From positions 1 through 64,000 of the forward strand of contig JAYYVF010000086.1 of assembly GCA_036343635.1 (NCBI GenBank): 64,000 bases of DNA, in the 5' to 3' direction. Both the position numbers and the translations under genes were made by a program. A model generated the notes under the pieces. That model had not been told where the DNA came from. It was given only the letters and a program-made list of their open reading frames with translations, and ran no database searches. Shown one piece after another: positions 24,816-32,805 of this stretch; the first letter of the stretch is position 1; each line of letters begins with the position of its first letter. This DNA comes from GCA-2693325 sp036343635. GTDB taxonomy: Bacteria; Latescibacterota; UBA2968; UBA8231.

Positions 24816-26177
24816 ATGTCCGAATTAAATTTAGCAAAAACCTGTGAGCTTCACGTCCATATAGGTGGCTGCCTAAGCCCTGAACACCTTTTCGAATTGG
24901 GCCGTGAACATTACAGACAAATTGATTGGACGCCTTACGAAAAAAGTTTTCTTAAAGCGTATGGCTATACACCTGATCCAATCCAGATATTTTCACGAGC
25001 AGTTAAAGACAAAAATCACCGAGCAATAAATCCTTGTTGTGTAATGAGTAAAGAAGATACAGGGGATTTCAATAAGTTTCAGGCAAAATACGACTTCGGC
25101 CTTTGTATCTTTCGTTACTGGTGGCATACACTCGGCCGTGTAAACGAACTACTAAATCATATCTTTGCCCAACATCAAAGTGAAGGAGTCCTTTACGCAG
25201 AATATCGAGCTTTAGCGCCACATGAAAAAGAATCTTCAAAAGATCTCGTTGACTTTCACGAAACTATAGTGACAGCACTGCGTGAGGCATGTAATAAAAA
25301 TTTCGAAGCTCGCTATATTGTAAGCTTACCGCGCAACTCACCTTTAGAATGCTACAATATTATTAGGCAATGGTTAGACCTCAGACCAGACCTGCTCCCC
25401 TATGTAGTAGGATTTGACTTTTGCCATTTCGAAGAAGGTTTCCCACCCCGTACCGCGCAAAACTTCTTCTCACAATTACGCGAAGACAATAAAAGAGACC
25501 CACAGAAACATTTCGATGTGACCTACCATGTCGGAGAGATCTTTTTTGATAAATCTCTGGAAAGTTCAATTCGTTGGTGCCACGAAGCGGCGGAGTTAGG
25601 TGCCGTTAGATTGGGTCACTGCATCGCATTGGGACTTGACCCTGACGTATCAATCAATCGGATTCCCAACGCACACTCACTTGAAACCATCAGCGAACGC
25701 ATCGACCAGATACAATACGATATAAAATATTATGATGAGCTTACCAAGTGGGGAATCAAAATAAGTCGTCAAAAAATAGAAAAAGAATTACAAACCTTAA
25801 AAAATATGCCCTTAGAAAAAAAAGTAGAACGTCCCTATTATAAAAATCGCTTAGCTGAAATCCGGAGACGGCAAGATTTTGTTTTATTTCGCTTGAAAAA
25901 ATTAAACGTAGTGATTGAAGTATGCCCTACTTCAAATTTATTCATGGGTTGTGTCCCAGATCCGTCCGCACACCCCATACACCGTTTTATAGAATCAGGA
26001 ATTTCATTGGCAATTGGCTCTGATGACCCGGGGTTATTTGGCCAATCTCTGGCGGAAGAAATAGATTGGGTACCTCAAAATTCAGCTGTGAGCAGCGCTA
26101 AATTAGCTCAATGCCTAAAAAACCCATTTGATTTAAGGCTTTCTCACAAACGGAATAAATTCGTCTTGAATGAATAG
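24816..26177 (+). CDS. Adenosine-deaminase-like metallohydrolase with a large insertion
   Basis: The 453-residue amidohydrolase has the full adenosine-deaminase motif set: 'ELHVHIGG' (His13, His15), 'TYHVGE' (His238, Glu241), 'RLGHCIALG' (His268), 'VCPTSN' (370-374) and 'GSDDPGLFG' (Asp403, Asp404). These bind one zinc and the purine. Between His268 and the CPTSN motif it carries about 100 residues, against about 24 in mammalian ADA. The insertion is charged and helical ('ERIDQIQYDIKYY', 'ISRQKIEKELQTLK', 'YYKNRLAEIRRRQDFVLFRLKKL'). It probably deaminates adenosine or a related aminopurine, but a different amine substrate is possible given the insertion and the sugar-catabolic neighbours. No clear ribosome site precedes the ATG. 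Confidence 0.82.
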   Translation: MSELNLAKTCELHVHIGGCLSPEHLFELGREHYRQIDWTPYEKSFLKAYGYTPDPIQIFSRAVKDKNHRAINPCCVMSKEDTGDFNKFQAKYDFGLCIFRYWWHTLGRVNELLNHIFAQHQSEGVLYAEYRALAPHEKESSKDLVDFHETIVTALREACNKNFEARYIVSLPRNSPLECYNIIRQWLDLRPDLLPYVVGFDFCHFEEGFPPRTAQNFFSQLREDNKRDPQKHFDVTYHVGEIFFDKSLESSIRWCHEAAELGAVRLGHCIALGLDPDVSINRIPNAHSLETISERIDQIQYDIKYYDELTKWGIKISRQKIEKELQTLKNMPLEKKVERPYYKNRLAEIRRRQDFVLFRLKKLNVVIEVCPTSNLFMGCVPDPSAHPIHRFIESGISLAIGSDDPGLFGQSLAEEIDWVPQNSAVSSAKLAQCLKNPFDLRLSHKRNKFVLNE

Positions 26178-26253
26178 ATCGGCCTTTACGAACTCCGACT
26201 TATTTTTCATATTGCGCTTTGGCATATAAACCTATCTAACCGTGAGAATACCA

Positions 26254-27408
26254 ATGAAAATCGTTGATATAAAAGTTATTCCCTTTGAAGTCCCTAGGCG
26301 ACCTTTTCATAATGGAAAACTACTAAGTGAAACAATCATACGACAAACTTTAACTAAAGTTATTACCGACGAGGGATTGGAAGGTTACTACTTCGGAGGG
26401 GCGGGGCACGGCGATATGGATGGAATATCTCCCGAACAGGCTTCCACTTTAGAGGGACGTTTAAAAAACTTAGTCGCCGGACAGGATCCGTTTGATCGAG
26501 AAAGGATCTGGCATTGGATGTGGACGGCCCATCGAATTTCTGAAAACTTAATGAGCGTTCTTGATTTGGCTCTCTGGGACTTACAGGCTAGAGCATTCAA
26601 TATACCTCTATATAAACTTTTAGGTGGCTGCAGAGACAAAGTTAAAGCCTATGCCAGTACATACCCTAATATGGGGAGTCCACAAGATTACGCTGACCAT
26701 GCCTTAGAATGTAAGAATGCTGGCTACAAGCACTACAAGATACATCCTTACTATTTCTGGGATCCTGCAACTGGACAACCTGACCCCGGACGGCCGTCAC
26801 ACATAAAAGAAGATATGGAAGCCTGTAGACTGGTACGCGACGCTGTCGGTTCGGATATGATACTGAGCTACGACCCTTGGGGCACGTATCGTACCTATCA
26901 AGATGCTTATACAGTTGGACGGGAATTAGAGGAACTTGACTTTTATTGGTATGAACATCCTATGCCTGAATATCGGGTTGCTCCCTATAAAAAATTGTGT
27001 GACGAACTAAGCATCCCAATTCTATCCCCAGAAATCGTCGAAGGCAGTATCTTTTCTCGTGCCGATTGGATCTTGCGTGGTGCCTCGGACATGACACGTA
27101 TAGACGTCCTGCGAGGAGGTGTTACAGGTGTCAAGAAAATGGCAGGTATTGCGGAAGCCTATGGCATAAAATGTGAGATTCACATGAGTGGCTATGCCAA
27201 TCTCCAACTCCTCGGCTCCACAAGTGAAGACGTTTGTGAATTTTACGAACGCGGTCTAGTAGCGCCAGGAGTTGATTGCAACGAACCACCCCCTTATATG
27301 AATTCACTTGGAGACCCATTGGATTCGGATGGTTACGTAAAGCTTCCACAACATCCCGGAATGGGCTACGATATCAATTGGGATTACATAGATTCACATA
27401 GGATCTGA
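26254..27408 (+). CDS. Enolase-superfamily enzyme with a K-x-H signature
   Basis: The 384-residue MR/MLE-fold protein has an N-terminal cap (1-130) and barrel. Its ligands, numbered from ATG 26254, are Asp207 ('LSYDPWG'), Glu234 ('YEHPMPEY') and Glu260 ('LSPEIV'). 'HYKIHPYYF' places Lys162 and His164 at the usual K-x-K, and 'CEIHMSGYANL' gives His310. A Pro/Asp-rich loop 'DPATGQPDPGRP' (170-181) is inserted after the first barrel strands, as in some fungal-like and Latescibacteria-type members. It differs from the enzymes at 6987 and 56260 in all the acid/base positions and therefore acts on another substrate. The ATG at 26254 is preferred to a GTG 12 bases upstream. It leads into aspartate dehydrogenase after 23 bases. 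Confidence 0.83.
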   Translation: MKIVDIKVIPFEVPRRPFHNGKLLSETIIRQTLTKVITDEGLEGYYFGGAGHGDMDGISPEQASTLEGRLKNLVAGQDPFDRERIWHWMWTAHRISENLMSVLDLALWDLQARAFNIPLYKLLGGCRDKVKAYASTYPNMGSPQDYADHALECKNAGYKHYKIHPYYFWDPATGQPDPGRPSHIKEDMEACRLVRDAVGSDMILSYDPWGTYRTYQDAYTVGRELEELDFYWYEHPMPEYRVAPYKKLCDELSIPILSPEIVEGSIFSRADWILRGASDMTRIDVLRGGVTGVKKMAGIAEAYGIKCEIHMSGYANLQLLGSTSEDVCEFYERGLVAPGVDCNEPPPYMNSLGDPLDSDGYVKLPQHPGMGYDINWDYIDSHRI

Positions 27409-27431
27409 GAAAAACTTAAAGGTGACTTTTC

Positions 27432-28223
27432 ATGACACGTATTGGAATTGTAGGATACGGCTACCTAGGAAAATATATATACGACCAGATTATAACGCGG
27501 CCTGAATTAGGATTAGAAGTTGCCTTTGTATTCAACCGAAGTCTGGAACGCTTAACAAATATACCCTCTGATCATATTCTCCATAATATCGAAGAATGTC
27601 GAGAACTGTCACCTGATTTAATCATCGAATTAGCCCATCCTGATGTTAGTCGACAATACGGCGAATTATTTCTTTCTTGCGCAGACTATATGCCACTCTC
27701 ACTAACCTGTTTATCAGATTCAAACATAGAAGCCCGACTCATAAATACGGCAAAAACATCGGGCACAAGGCTATGCATAGCACATGGGGCTGTTTTTGGA
27801 TTAGATGCGCTTAACGAAGGTAAAAATTTGTGGGAAAATGTAACAATAACCATGCGTAAACCAACAAAAAGTATTGATTTTTCTGCATGTCAAGAAGTCG
27901 ACAGCAAACGCATAACAAAAGAAACCGTTCTTTATGATGGACCTACGCGTCAGGTTTGCTGCAAATTTCCACGTAACGTCAATTCACATGCCGCGACAGC
28001 CTTAGCTGGTATAGGTTTCGATCGTACACGATCACTCCTAATTGCAGATCCTAATCTTGAAGCCTCTATCATTGAATTGGAAGCCAACGGCGATGGAGCA
28101 CAGATAAAACTGCAACGCACAAATCCAATGCAGGGCGTAAGCGGCGTCCTCACATTAATGTCAACTTTAGCCAGCATATGCCGTACTGCCGACGCAAATG
28201 AATCATCTATTTTTATTTGCTAA
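27432..28223 (+). CDS. L-aspartate dehydrogenase (DUF108 family)
   Basis: The 263-residue protein matches aspartate dehydrogenase. The N-terminal Rossmann motif is 'RIGIVGYGYLGKYIYDQI'. 'LIIELAHPDVSRQYGE' follows, and the family hallmark 'KFPRNVNSHAATALAGIGFDRTRSLLIADP' lies near residues 178-210. The enzyme converts L-aspartate to iminoaspartate with NAD(P), which feeds NAD synthesis or, in reverse, makes aspartate. 'AGDG' and 'TNPMQGVSGVLTLMSTLASI' at the C-terminus are also typical. AAAGGTGA lies about 7 bases before the ATG. Being placed after an enolase-superfamily gene suggests another amino-acid or oxo-acid substrate is possible. It is convergent with arsC 11 bases later. Confidence 0.8.
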   Translation: MTRIGIVGYGYLGKYIYDQIITRPELGLEVAFVFNRSLERLTNIPSDHILHNIEECRELSPDLIIELAHPDVSRQYGELFLSCADYMPLSLTCLSDSNIEARLINTAKTSGTRLCIAHGAVFGLDALNEGKNLWENVTITMRKPTKSIDFSACQEVDSKRITKETVLYDGPTRQVCCKFPRNVNSHAATALAGIGFDRTRSLLIADPNLEASIIELEANGDGAQIKLQRTNPMQGVSGVLTLMSTLASICRTADANESSIFIC

Positions 28224-28234
28224 GAATCCCGTCT

Positions 28235-28582
28235 TTATAAAATCTCCAAAATCGCTTCCGGCGGACGTCCTATTCGTGCCTTGCCATTGTGAACTACAAT
28301 AGGACGCTGAATCAAAATAGGGTCCTTTATCATAGCCTCAATCAACTTGTTTCGATCCTGTTCATTCTCTATGTCATTAATTTTATATTCATCTGAGTCT
28401 ACCCGAATTAATGCCCGTGGATCCATTTTCAAAACTTGTAACAAAGAATCTAATTGACTAAAACTTGGTGGGTCCTGTAGATAAAGTATCACTTCGAAAT
28501 CTATACCGCTCTCTTCCAATAGTTCCAAAGTCTTACGGCTTTTCGAACAACGGGGATTATGGTAAATGAACGTATTTGACAT
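28235..28582 (-). CDS. ArsC-family arsenate reductase (glutaredoxin-coupled type)
   Basis: A 115-residue thioredoxin-fold protein. It has the ArsC catalytic Cys in 'NPRCSKSRKTLEL' (Cys12). 'LIQRPIVVHNGKARIGRPPEAIL' carries the family's Arg-Pro and GRPPE signatures. It would reduce arsenate with glutaredoxin and glutathione. No ArsB, ArsR or Acr3 neighbour is present, so a metabolic ArsC-like role (as in YffB) remains possible. It is a lone minus-strand gene within a plus-strand catabolic run, with convergent gene ends on its left (11 bases). Confidence 0.85.
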   Translation of the reverse strand: MSNTFIYHNPRCSKSRKTLELLEESGIDFEVILYLQDPPSFSQLDSLLQVLKMDPRALIRVDSDEYKINDIENEQDRNKLIEAMIKDPILIQRPIVVHNGKARIGRPPEAILEIL

Positions 28583-28807
28583 AATGACCTCAAAAATAAA
28601 TAGGTTAGCCTTCTTTCGATCGTCAATAAGAATAATAGGAAAAGCAGATATTTACTAATCCGGAAAGACAATAAAAAGTTACCTATCGATATATCTATTG
28701 GTAATAAACCCTTTGAAAATTCTGACCTACCAAACTAATTAAAACATCCTATTGTCAAATCGGTTATTAAGACTTTGATTTTTCCCGATAATAAAGGATC
28801 ACCTAAA

Positions 28808-30028
28808 ATGACAAATTATGACGAAACTAAAGTCCCAAAATTTGAGCTTCCCGATTCTCTTACCTGTATAGACGGCACAAATTGCACTACGCCCGAACAA
28901 TGGATCCACATACGGCGCCCAGAGTTGTTACAACTTTTTTCCGAAAACATATATGGGAAAACACCGGATTTAGGACATCCGTTGCGTGCGGAAATAATCG
29001 AGGAAGGGATTGCTCTATCCAAACGAGCATTGCGACGGCAAATTCGTTTGTTCTTTCCTCAAAAGACAGATACTACTGCCACCCACATGGATATATTATG
29101 TTATATACCAAGCGAAATTGAAAAACCCATCCCCTTATTACTAGGATTAAATTTCGCTGGCAATCACACAATTCAATCCGATCCATCAATCCTTTTAACT
29201 TCAAGTTGGATAAGTGAGAAATGGGAAGGCGTAGCAAATAATTACGCTACAGAAAAAGGTCGTGGCACCCAAGCTTTACGCTGGGATATAGACCAAATAA
29301 TAGACCGCGGATATGGTTTAGCAACAGTCTACTATGGAGACATTGATCCTGACTTTGACGACGGCTACCAAAATGGTATACATCCAATCTTTTACGGCCC
29401 CAAGCAGAAACAACCGAAAAACGATGAATGGGGGTCTATAGGAGCTTGGGCTTGGGGATTAAGTCGAGCGCTTGATTATTTTCATACAGATGAGTCAATT
29501 GATAATTGTAGAGTGGCAGTTTTTGGACATTCACGATTGGGAAAATCGGCCTTGTGGGCAGGTGTCTGCGACGATAGATTCGCACTCATCATTTCAAACG
29601 AATCTGGCTGCGGTGGTGCAGCATTATCTCGCCGTTGCTATGGGGAAACTATCGAGCATATAAACGAGAGTTTCCCCCATTGGTTTTGCAACAATTTTAG
29701 AAAATTTAACCTTAATGAGAAAAATCTACCTATTGACCAACATCAGTTAATTGCACTAGCCGCCCCACGTCCCATTTATATTGCAAGCGCGGTCGATGAT
29801 CGATGGGCAGATCCCCAAGGTGAGTTTCTTTCGGCTTTAAATGCTAACGAGGTATATCATTTACTCTCACATGATGGACTCCCCGTCCAAAAAATTCCCA
29901 CTCTTGAACAACCAGTAATGGGCCGTATTGGTTACCACATTCGGCGTGGCGGACACGGCGTGATGCCATACGATTGGAATCAGTTCCTAGATTTTGCGGA
30001 TCTCAATATGCCCGGAGTTAACAATTAG
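28808..30028 (+). CDS. CE15-like glucuronoyl esterase family hydrolase (no signal peptide)
   Basis: The 406-residue alpha/beta hydrolase matches carbohydrate esterase family 15. The nucleophile elbow 'VAVFGHSRLGKSALWAG' places Ser242. 'ISNESGCGGAALSRRCYGETIEHINESFPHWFC' has a candidate acid Glu265, 23 residues later, followed by 'LAAPRPIYIASAVDDRWADP'. The catalytic His383 is in 'IRRGGHGV'. CE15 enzymes split ester bonds between lignin alcohols and glucuronic acid in xylan. Known members are secreted, but this protein begins 'MTNYDETK' with no signal peptide, so it may act in the cytosol on imported esters. ATG 28808 has AAGGA 9 bases upstream; the extension to 28775 has none. The next gene is a PhyH dioxygenase. 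Confidence 0.83.
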   Translation: MTNYDETKVPKFELPDSLTCIDGTNCTTPEQWIHIRRPELLQLFSENIYGKTPDLGHPLRAEIIEEGIALSKRALRRQIRLFFPQKTDTTATHMDILCYIPSEIEKPIPLLLGLNFAGNHTIQSDPSILLTSSWISEKWEGVANNYATEKGRGTQALRWDIDQIIDRGYGLATVYYGDIDPDFDDGYQNGIHPIFYGPKQKQPKNDEWGSIGAWAWGLSRALDYFHTDESIDNCRVAVFGHSRLGKSALWAGVCDDRFALIISNESGCGGAALSRRCYGETIEHINESFPHWFCNNFRKFNLNEKNLPIDQHQLIALAAPRPIYIASAVDDRWADPQGEFLSALNANEVYHLLSHDGLPVQKIPTLEQPVMGRIGYHIRRGGHGVMPYDWNQFLDFADLNMPGVNN

Positions 30029-30067
30029 TACAACCAACACTCAACTTATTTTATTTGGAGTTTACTT

Positions 30068-30859
30068 ATGACAACACTGATAACACCTAATCATATTAAA
30101 AAATTTCAAGACGATGGATTCCTAATGATCGACTCTCTTTACAACGCGAAAGAGATGGCACTGCTACTAAACATCGGGAAAAATGATAAAGAAAAAAATG
30201 AACTGGTACATGCCCCCCGCGATGCTGAAGGTAGAGAAAGTAAGCTATGGTTAACTTCAGAAATTGAACAAAAGGACATATATAATGCTATTTGTCATGG
30301 ATCTCGAATGGTAGATACCATGGAAGCACTGATGGGGGACGAAGTCTACCTATATCACTACAAGATGATGGTGAAGGAGGCTCAAGTCGGAGGGGCATGG
30401 GAATGGCACCAAGACTATGGCTATTGGTATAACAACGGTGCATTATTTCCTGATATGGCCTCTTGTATGATTGCTGTAGATGAGGCATACAAAGAGAATG
30501 GATGTCTACAAGTTCTTAAAGGGTCACACAAAATTGGTCGTATCGAACATGGAACCTTTGGCACACAGACGGGTGCAAATCCTGAAAGAGTTGCTTTAGC
30601 TAAAAGTCATTTAGAGCATGTTTATTGTGAAATGAATCCGGGAACTGCTTTGTTTTTTCATGCGAATCTTTTACACAGTTCGGATCCCAATGAAAGTAAG
30701 AATCCGCGATGGAGCCTAATATGCTGTTATAATACCCGCCACAATCCATGTGAGGACAAACCCGGACATCCAAGCTATAGGAAACTTAAGAAATGGCCAG
30801 ATCAAGAGGTGGTCAAAATGGGTGACGCTCAGTGGGAGAAATTACAAAAAAATGGTTAA
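30068..30859 (+). CDS. Phytanoyl-CoA dioxygenase (PhyH) family Fe(II)/2-oxoglutarate enzyme
   Basis: The 263-residue oxygenase has His114-x-Asp116 ('WEWHQDYGYW'), His203 ('LLHSSDPNES') and Arg214 ('PRWSLICC') forming the iron and 2-oxoglutarate site. The 'GCLQVLKGSHKIGRIEHG' segment is a common PhyH strand. GGAG lies 7 bases before ATG. It differs strongly from the paralogue at 11780, so the substrate is probably different. It ends by overlapping the start of a gamma-carbonic anhydrase gene by 8 bases, so the two are translated together. The CE15-like gene is 39 bases upstream. Confidence 0.87.
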   Translation: MTTLITPNHIKKFQDDGFLMIDSLYNAKEMALLLNIGKNDKEKNELVHAPRDAEGRESKLWLTSEIEQKDIYNAICHGSRMVDTMEALMGDEVYLYHYKMMVKEAQVGGAWEWHQDYGYWYNNGALFPDMASCMIAVDEAYKENGCLQVLKGSHKIGRIEHGTFGTQTGANPERVALAKSHLEHVYCEMNPGTALFFHANLLHSSDPNESKNPRWSLICCYNTRHNPCEDKPGHPSYRKLKKWPDQEVVKMGDAQWEKLQKNG

Positions 30860-31388
30860 TGAAGATGATCCTACAAAAATTCCAGATCAAGTAAATACCT
30901 CACCTGCTCCTATACCGGAAACAGTATTTGTCGCAGCTGGAGCACACATAATCGGCAATGTGCACTTAGGTATAAACTCCTCCATATGGTATAACACCGT
31001 TATTCGAGGCGATATAAATCATATTGACATTGGAGACCGCACAAACATTCAAGATGGTTGTGTAATTCATGTGACAAACACGAACCCGTGTTCTATCGGC
31101 AATGATGTGACCGCCGGGCATGGCGCTCAACTCCACGCATGTGAGATTGAAGACGGATGCTTGATAGGTATGGGGGCAATCATTCTATCGGGCGCACGCA
31201 TAGGTCGCGGGAGTATCGTGGGAGCCGGCACTCTCATACGCGAGAATGAAGACATACCGCCATTAAGTCTTATAGTAGGAATGCCGGGCCGTCACGTTCG
31301 CAAATTACCCCCTTCAACCTACCAAAATCATATCAACTGGGCTCAAAAATACGTAAAATTGGCACAAAATTATTCTATAAATTCTTAA
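30852..31388 (+). CDS. Gamma-carbonic anhydrase-like hexapeptide-repeat protein
   Basis: A 178-residue left-handed beta-helix protein of the gamma-CA/YrdA/PaaY type. The repeats are hexapeptide-like ('IGNVHLGINSSIW', 'IRGDINHIDIGD', 'TNIQDGCVIHV', 'IGNDVTAGHGAQLHACEI', 'GMGAIILSGARIGRGSIVGAGTLI'). The three zinc His are in 'VIHV' and 'GHGAQLHA'. The start ATG 30852 overlaps the PhyH stop by 8 bases; an in-frame extension to 30750 lies within that gene. Gamma-CA proteins hydrate CO2, though many homologues have other roles. CO2 is a by-product of the coupled 2-oxoglutarate dioxygenase. Confidence 0.87.
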   Translation: MVNEDDPTKIPDQVNTSPAPIPETVFVAAGAHIIGNVHLGINSSIWYNTVIRGDINHIDIGDRTNIQDGCVIHVTNTNPCSIGNDVTAGHGAQLHACEIEDGCLIGMGAIILSGARIGRGSIVGAGTLIRENEDIPPLSLIVGMPGRHVRKLPPSTYQNHINWAQKYVKLAQNYSINS

Positions 31389-31420
31389 CAAACACAGAAA
31401 AGACTTTAGAAATCTGACTT

Positions 31421-32620
31421 TTAATCATGTCCCCGGCGAATAGCAGAAGCCGAAAATCTGATTTGAAATCTATAAACCCGTTTTTGCTTACAATAAACCT
31501 CATACGTCTTGGGATCGATTTTGTAGGGCACATCCAAACGGTTAACATCGACAAGTGCCTGATAACCTCTCTCAGAAAAAATATCAATCAGTATAGTTAA
31601 TGCTAAAGGATCCTCAAACAACGAATCTTCGGAATTAATTACTGTCATTCCGGTAATTGCATATCTAGAAATAATAGGCATGAATTTTTGATTAATTAAA
31701 TCGATCACACGCTGGAACAATTGAGGATGATCCTCATTATATGTCTCCAACCTTTCAACTAATTCCTGACGAGCATACAACACTAACTGTCCTGCCGTAC
31801 CTATAGTACGTATCCTGTCGTGGGTTTCACCAGAAAGCTCAAGCGATGATTGATAAGAGAATTCTTCCTCAATCATTTCTTGCACTTCATCAATAGATTT
31901 TGCGGCATCTATAAAATGAAAATGAAATATCTTTCGTAATGAACTTAGAGCATCATAGGTCGTATCTTTGAACAAACGATAACGATTACGCGCCAATTCT
32001 GGATCTAAATCTGTCGGTCTGATGTCTTCTTTTTTTCCGACGCCCGATTCAGCGGTTTTTCTGTTCCGTTCAGCAGTTTTCTCGCCACGCTCCAACTGAC
32101 GTCTAACACTCACTTCTTCATCAACAAAAAGCAAAACTGTCCGAAATAACGGCCGAGGAAGTTCAAGGCCTTCCTGACGCATTTCCTCGCGCAAACCAAT
32201 CATCTTATCAAAAAAATGTTTTAAACATTCGGTTTGGACAGTAGTTCGAGGAAATCCATCCACAATTACTCCTCGCTGATATTGCGGCTCCAATAACTTT
32301 CGCAGCAACAACTCAACTACTTCTTCATCGCCAACCAAATTCCCAGCAGCCTTAATTTTCTGAGCGCGTGGACTGCTGAGTAAATCACTTATGACAATAG
32401 GATTGGCGGTTATACCACGCGCCTCCATAACAAAAGGCGTATTTGTACCCTTACCTGCTCCAGGAGCTCCACCCAACCATATGATTTCCCCAGGAAAAAT
32501 CAAGTTTCTGCGACCAACCTCACTCTCCAAATCTGCCCAAACATGCGCAAAAATAAGGCTGGCATCTTTGATTTCTAAATCGTCAATTTTTGGAGAATCT
32601 ATTTTATTAGCTTTGTTCAG
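31421..32620 (-). CDS. Adenylate-kinase-like NMP kinase with a C-terminal extra domain
   Basis: The N-terminal half (about 50-250) is adenylate-kinase-like: P-loop 'LGGAPGAGKGTNTPFV', 'VIVDGFPRT' and a lid-like region with 'RNRYRLFKDTTYDALSSLRK'. The C-terminal 120 residues ('QLFQRVIDLINQKFMPIISRYAITGMTVIN ...') form an extra domain with no clear relative; similar two-part kinases occur in Planctomycetes-Verrucomicrobia. The open frame begins with TTG 32530, but continues upstream without stop to a CTG at 32620 that has a perfect AAGGAG 8 bases before it. The added 30 residues ('DLEIKDASLIFAHVWADLE') read as genuine protein. No ATG, GTG or TTG lies between. I therefore extend it to 32620; the conservative start is 32530. 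Confidence 0.75.
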   Translation of the reverse strand: MNKANKIDSPKIDDLEIKDASLIFAHVWADLESEVGRRNLIFPGEIIWLGGAPGAGKGTNTPFVMEARGITANPIVISDLLSSPRAQKIKAAGNLVGDEEVVELLLRKLLEPQYQRGVIVDGFPRTTVQTECLKHFFDKMIGLREEMRQEGLELPRPLFRTVLLFVDEEVSVRRQLERGEKTAERNRKTAESGVGKKEDIRPTDLDPELARNRYRLFKDTTYDALSSLRKIFHFHFIDAAKSIDEVQEMIEEEFSYQSSLELSGETHDRIRTIGTAGQLVLYARQELVERLETYNEDHPQLFQRVIDLINQKFMPIISRYAITGMTVINSEDSLFEDPLALTILIDIFSERGYQALVDVNRLDVPYKIDPKTYEVYCKQKRVYRFQIRFSASAIRRGHD

Positions 32621-32805
32621 CTTATCTACTCCTTAACATACAATAAAAACGAAAACCCTGAGGGCAACGACAGGATGAGATACTCGGCGATTTAAACTTC
32701 GGAATATATATACTATGTTTTAATAGAAAAACATAGAAAAATCAAACCTGTACATATTGGCCCGAACACACAATGCAACGAAAGCCCCTCTTCCATTCAC
32801 AAAAT

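Noticed and set aside
28679..28704. Inverted repeat TTACC ... GGTAA upstream of the CE15-like gene
   Set aside because: Five-base arms with a 16-base AT-rich spacer are expected by chance in this sequence.
32713..32736. Hairpin CTATGTTTT / AAAACATAG between proA and the adenylate-kinase-like gene
   Set aside because: An AT-only-like stem with no T-run in the transcribed direction; too weak to call a terminator.
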